From: Salminus brasiliensis
Lineage: Eukaryota; Chordata; Actinopteri; Characiformes; Bryconidae
Direction: 5' to 3'
Length of the DNA stretch: 64,000 nt
NCBI RefSeq assembly: GCF_030463535.1
Contig: NC_132892.1
Span: 27,769,841-27,833,840, forward strand
Positions 60,206-64,000 of the stretch are shown here, one piece after another; the first letter of the stretch is position 1; each line of letters opens with the position of its first letter. The position numbers and the translations under genes were made by a program. Under the pieces are notes generated by a model. The model was not told the origin of the DNA and ran no database searches. It saw only the letters and a program-made list of their open reading frames with translations.

Positions 60206-62403
60206 AACGTTATCGTACTAGTTTGCGTAAGAGGTCGCCTTTTTTGACCTGTGTAGACAATCATATTGGCGTTGCTTTTTTTTTCTTCCTTCTTATCTTG
60301 CTTTCACTGTTCTTGGAGCAATGGCTGATAAACAAACCCACTGCTGGCTCTGAACAGGCGACGTTAAAATACTGCAGTGTGTACTACTCTCACTCTCGCG
60401 CCAGTCACGATCAATGATCAATGTAGTGATGTTACTTAAATTGTTTTCTTCTTCAATGATTTGCTTACAAATTTAACACACAAGGTCAATATTTTATATA
60501 TATATATATAATGTGTGTGTGTGTGTATGTTTTGTTTTTTTAAGTCAGCATCTTGATCTCATTTAAAATGGTATTTTTCCAAATCCTGAAGGGTCTAAAA
60601 ATTGCTAAAAAAAAATAAAAACAAGAATTTAAACAACTCAGCATTGTTTTCATATGCTTTTAGGACTGAAAATAAAATAAAATAAAATCATAAATATTAT
60701 TTCGGTGTAGGCTACATAAGAACGAACGTAAACACGCTCACAAACCGTGTTTCGCATGATGACTTGATATCCTCATAGGGACTGGTTTTTGCAGCAGAAC
60801 CGTGACGAACCACACGCCAGGGACAAAGGTCATGAACAAGGAACAGAGAACGAACGAAAGAAAGAAAGAAGGAAAAAGAGACAGAGAGGGAGACGCTAGC
60901 AAATTGGCGTTAGCTGCCTGGCCTTGTACAGCACATCGGCTGGCAGAAGGCAGTCTCACGATACACAATATACATTCATGACATTTATCAGGGCTGCCTG
61001 GGCAGGACCTGATTATCAGCCCAAACCCTTATTCCTTATTGCACTCGCACTTTACAAGACTTTTGCTGTTCTTTCACAAATAAGTGCTTGTGTTGAATGT
61101 GGGTTTGCATGATTGGGAACTTTTGCGATGCAAAATAAGACATTCTGAACAACAATCATTAATTCAGGCTGACTTGAGATTTTTACAATCATAATCATCA
61201 CATGATTTGTGTTTTTTTTTCCCTCATAATTTGGAGGCAGAGGTCTGAAAATACTCAGCATGGCCAGAATAATTGGAGGAGGAGCTAGAAATTTAAACAT
61301 AGGAAACAAGTCGAAGAGAAAGATCCAGAAACAGGTGGGAGAAGCAGAATGTGGGTGAAGGAGTAAAACCGTTCAAATGTTGGCACACGGGCTAATTTTC
61401 TGACTACCAGTTTAACCTTTTGTCTGGTAAGAAGTGCTTGTGCTAAGCTTAAAAAATAAATTGAGTAACAGAGTACCTACAGCTAGGCCTGCCTGTTCAC
61501 ATTAAGAGCCTGATTTTACTAACTCTAGTAAGTGCAAAATTACAAAATCGCTTAGCTTGTACACGGCCGACGACTGCGACTGGCCGTGTTCGGGCAAGGA
61601 ATCCGTAATGATCCAAGTACTACCGATCGGGTCATGAAAACTGGACATGCTAACCATTGTAACACATGCTAAATGCTTTGGAGAAAAATCTGCTCTAGGC
61701 GTCCTAAAGTAGAGTGTTGTTCTACTACAGAAACGTTGTTTTAGATAGAAAGCACATTATGGTCTTCTAATAAATTAACATTGTTAAAACAAATAGACCT
61801 ACTAGTCTTTCTCGAATCTCCCTTAGGTAGTTCGTTATCAACGCAACAATCTGCCTTTAACGGCTTGAAATTGTAGTCCGGCCTACATTTACGCAGTGTG
61901 CCCACGCGCTTTGCATCTGCCTGCCTGTAAGAACACGAGAAGTACGATGTTTTGCTGGTAAAACCGTCTCATATGCGTACAGGTGGCGCAGTTTCTGCTT
62001 TACGTAGTAACAATTACTGCATGTGTGCTTCTCGAAGAGAGACACAACCCCTACGAACAGTGGTCGCTTGCGTACCATAAGACAGCATCTCGACACGTTA
62101 AACGTTCGACGCCCCTCGCCCGCTAACGTGTTCATTCCAATGTCGAGTTTGAAGCACTTGCGCCTCTTTTTTGTTGTTGTTTTTTTGTTGTTGTTGCTGC
62201 TCTTCTAGTGAGCTTTCTGTCGTTTGTTTTTTTGTTGTTTGTTTTTTACTTAAAGTTCTTTGGTTTTGATCGTGTTTCTTGTCCTTCCCGTCTGTTTCCT
62301 TGTCGCTCTTTCTTTCTTTCGCTTGCGCTTTTTGCTCATTTTGGTTTGCGCTCGGAGGAGCTACATTCATAGGCTGCTGCTGCTTGCTGGCGCCCTCTGA
62401 TGG

Positions 62404-62502
62404 TCACTTGGTGTGCTGCGAAGGTGTTGGTGCCCCCTGCTGGTTTTTCTGTTCTTGCTGTTTTACTTGCTGAATGATCTCTCTGATTTTCCGCTGGGCG
62501 GT
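62404..62502 (-). CDS. igf2bp2: IGF2BP2 last coding exon
   Basis: Encodes the last 32 residues and the TGA (62406-62404). The acceptor on the minus strand is TTGATTGGCAG at 62503, phase 0. The peptide starts TAQRKIREIIQQVKQQEQ, the final helix of the fourth KH domain, and ends QGAPTPSQHTK. The TAQRKIRE start and QQVKQQEQK core fit IGF2BP2 rather than IGF2BP1 or IGF2BP3 (VAQRKIQEIL). The full protein has two RRM and four KH domains and binds mRNAs, including m6A-marked ones, in the cytoplasm. The rest lies to the right, outside the window. The exon is convergent with tmem41a. Odd feature: the frame stays open for 101 codons after the stop. Confidence 0.93.
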   Translation of the reverse strand, partial: TAQRKIREIIQQVKQQEQKNQQGAPTPSQHTK

Positions 62503-62783
62503 CTGCCAATCAACACAAAATTCAAGTCAATTAATTTAAACATTTTATACAGCATTAATTAATATCTGCTCTCAGACCATAATATTATAGATATAGAATA
62601 CAAAATCACAATCTGAATCTGGCAGTTGTTTTTAACATTGTGTCTGGATTTTATGATGAATGGACCAATAGAAATGCTCCAAAATTACCTGGAATAACAT
62701 TGATAAGATTTTTACATTGATAAGATTTTTGGCTTTTCCTGTAAAGTTGACAGTTTGGAGGTTTTTGTGTGAAAGTGGTGATG
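62503..62783 (-). other. igf2bp2: igf2bp2 last intron, start; small repeat arm
   Basis: Bases 62640-62690 (ATGATGAATGGACCAATAGA, AATGCTCCAAAATTACC) are one arm of the dispersed small repeat also found at 51476-51860. A 20-base duplication, ATTGATAAGATTTTTACATT, lies near 62700. Confidence 0.55.
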
Positions 62784-63908
62784 CACTATATTGCCAAAAA
62801 TATTATCACCCATCAAAATCATTGAATACAGGTAATTCCAATCAACTCCATGGCCACAAGTGTGTAAAACCAAGCACCTAGGCATGCAGACTGCTTCTAC
62901 AAACATTTGTGAAATAATGGGTCACCCTCAGGAGCTTAGTGATTTCCTGCATGGTACTGTGATAGGATGCCACCTGTGCAGCAAGTCCAGTCGTGAAATT
63001 TTCTTGCTACTAAATATTCCACAGTCAACGGTCAGTGGGAGTATAACGAATTGGAAACGACAGCAACTCAGCCACGTAAAATCGCGAGTTAATCACTATA
63101 GACCTCCAACCTTCATGTGGCCTTCAGATTAGCTCAAGAACAGTGCATAGAAAGCTTCATGGAATGGGTTTCCATGGCCAGGCAGCTGCATCCAAACCTT
63201 ACATTACCAAGTGCAATGCAAAGTCGGATGAGTCGGATGCAGTGGTGTAAAGCACGCTGACGCTGGAGATGTGTTCTCTGGAGTGACTAATCACTCTTCT
63301 CTGTCCGGCAATCCGATGGACGAGGTTGGGTTTGGCGGTTGCCAGGAGAACAGTACTTGTCTGATTGCATTGTGCCAAGTGCAGAGTTTGGTGGAGGGGG
63401 GATTATGGTGTGGGGTTGTTGTTCAGGAGTTGGGATCGGCCCCTTAGTTCCAGTGAAAGGAACTCTTCATTGAATTTCATGCTCCCAACTTTGTGGGAAT
63501 AGTTTGGGGACGGCCCCTTCCTGTTCCAACATGACTGCGCGCCAGTACACAAAGCAAGGTCAGACATGGGTGAGTGAGTTTGGTGTAGAAGAACGTGACC
63601 AGTCTGCACAGAGTCCTGACCTCAACTCGATAGAACACCTTTGGGATGAATTAGAGCGGATACTGTGAGCCACGCCTTCTTGTCCAACATCAGTGTCGGA
63701 CCTCACAAATGCATTTCTGGAGAAATGGCCAAACTTTCCCATAAACACTAAACTCCTAAACCTTGTGGAAAGCCTTCCAAGAAGAACTGAAGCTGTTATA
63801 GCTGCAAAGGGTGGCCCGACATCATATTAAACCCTATGGATTAAAAATGGGATCTCACTCAAGTTCATATGCGTGCAAAGGCGAGCAAACACTTTTGGCA
63901 ATATAGTG
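62784..63908 (+). mobile_element. Tc1/mariner-like transposon, inactive
   Basis: Ends CACTATATTGCCAAAA and TTTTGGCAATATAGTG are perfect 16-base inverted repeats. The 1.1-kb body follows the Tc1 layout, with a leader (CCATGGCCACAAGTGTGTAA) and a transposase relic. Outside bases are eroded, so a TA duplication is not clear. It sits in the last igf2bp2 intron, opposite in orientation to the gene. Confidence 0.88.
62917..63830 (+). pseudogene. Tc1-like transposase pseudogene
   Basis: Starts at an ATG (GGGTCACCCTCAGGAGC follows) and runs toward a TAA after CCGACATCATATTAA. The first about 70 codons are open and include the DNA-binding helix-turn-helix region. A deletion of the order of 100 bases near 63075 (after CAGCAACTCAGCCACGTAAA) and several frameshifts then break the frame. 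Blocks TGGAGTGACTAATCACTCTT, GGGGGATTATGGTGTGGGGT, CATGACTGCGCGCCAGTACA and TGGGATGAATTAGAGCG mark the catalytic DDE region. It cannot encode a working enzyme. Confidence 0.88.
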
Positions 63909-64000
63909 TGTTAGGTCAGAGTGTAATTACACTGCCTGTTATTGAGCTGATGCATATTTGTCTGAGTCTTCATTTAAAAGGGGCATGCACGTACCTGACT

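Larger units (their letters stand above)
59030..62403 (-). other. igf2bp2: Probable 3' UTR of igf2bp2
   Basis: Follows the igf2bp2 stop on the minus strand and contains no recognised transposon over more than 3 kb, in contrast to nearly every other non-coding stretch here. This suggests constraint. It is U/A-rich, with long T and CTT runs on the plus strand near 60030-60095 and 62160-62260. A let-7 seed match lies at 60198-60205 and a possible miR-92-type match (GTGCAATA) at 61037-61044. IGF2BP mRNAs are known for long, microRNA-regulated 3' UTRs. The left boundary is set by the polyadenylation signal at 59049. Confidence 0.65.

Noticed and set aside
62860..63132. 90-codon open frame in the igf2bp2 intron
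   Set aside because: N-terminal remnant of the broken Tc1-like transposase, starting before the normal start codon.

Overview
The window is vertebrate nuclear DNA from a bony fish, most likely an ostariophysan and possibly a characiform. The evidence is spliced genes with GT-AG introns, high AT content, dense microsatellites and minisatellites, tRNA-derived SINEs, and many Tc1/mariner-like and hAT-like non-autonomous DNA transposons of teleost type. The lineage call rests on repeat style and memory, not on a search. No operons, phage, CRISPR arrays or free-standing RNA genes were seen.

Three protein genes can be supported, by reading splice sites and recognising protein families. (1) c3orf70 (UPF0524 family): coding exon 1 on the minus strand, 12611-12785; its other coding exon must lie left of base 1. 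(2) tmem41a, a VTT/DedA-domain membrane protein: complete on the plus strand in five coding exons (38252-38424, 48316-48466, 48780-48941, 50678-50816, 52346-52575), 284 residues. (3) igf2bp2, an RNA-binding KH-domain protein: only the last coding exon (62404-62502, minus) and a probable 3' UTR of about 3.4 kb reaching to about 59030. In the human 3q27 region, as I recall it, the same genes neighbour each other with EHHADH, MAP3K13, LIPH and SENP2 between them. None of those four was recognised here, and tmem41a appears flipped relative to its neighbours.

Layout: 1-12.6 kb is c3orf70 intron, holding two related 30-bp minisatellites and several small transposons. 12.6-14.1 kb is the c3orf70 first exon and promoter side, with a huge CT/GA tract. 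14.3-38 kb is intergenic and repeat-dominated (a 45-bp AT-rich array, many copies of one MITE family, a telomere-like CCTAA array, a 21-bp array). 38.05-55.05 kb is tmem41a; its 9.9-kb first intron is filled with a second 45-bp array, SINEs and two more CCTAA-type arrays. 55-59 kb is a short convergent intergenic gap with Tc1-like fossils. 59-64 kb is the 3' end of igf2bp2, with a broken Tc1-like transposon in its last intron.

The three genes do not form a functional pathway. The most notable signals are: an in-frame open extension of 101 codons after the igf2bp2 stop; a perfect let-7 seed match in its 3' UTR; a Glu/His-rich tandem insertion in tmem41a exon 1; CCTAA-type arrays repeatedly sitting beside the same SINE; and a MITE with long terminal inverted repeats at 31996-32553. 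I found no convincing new multi-gene system.
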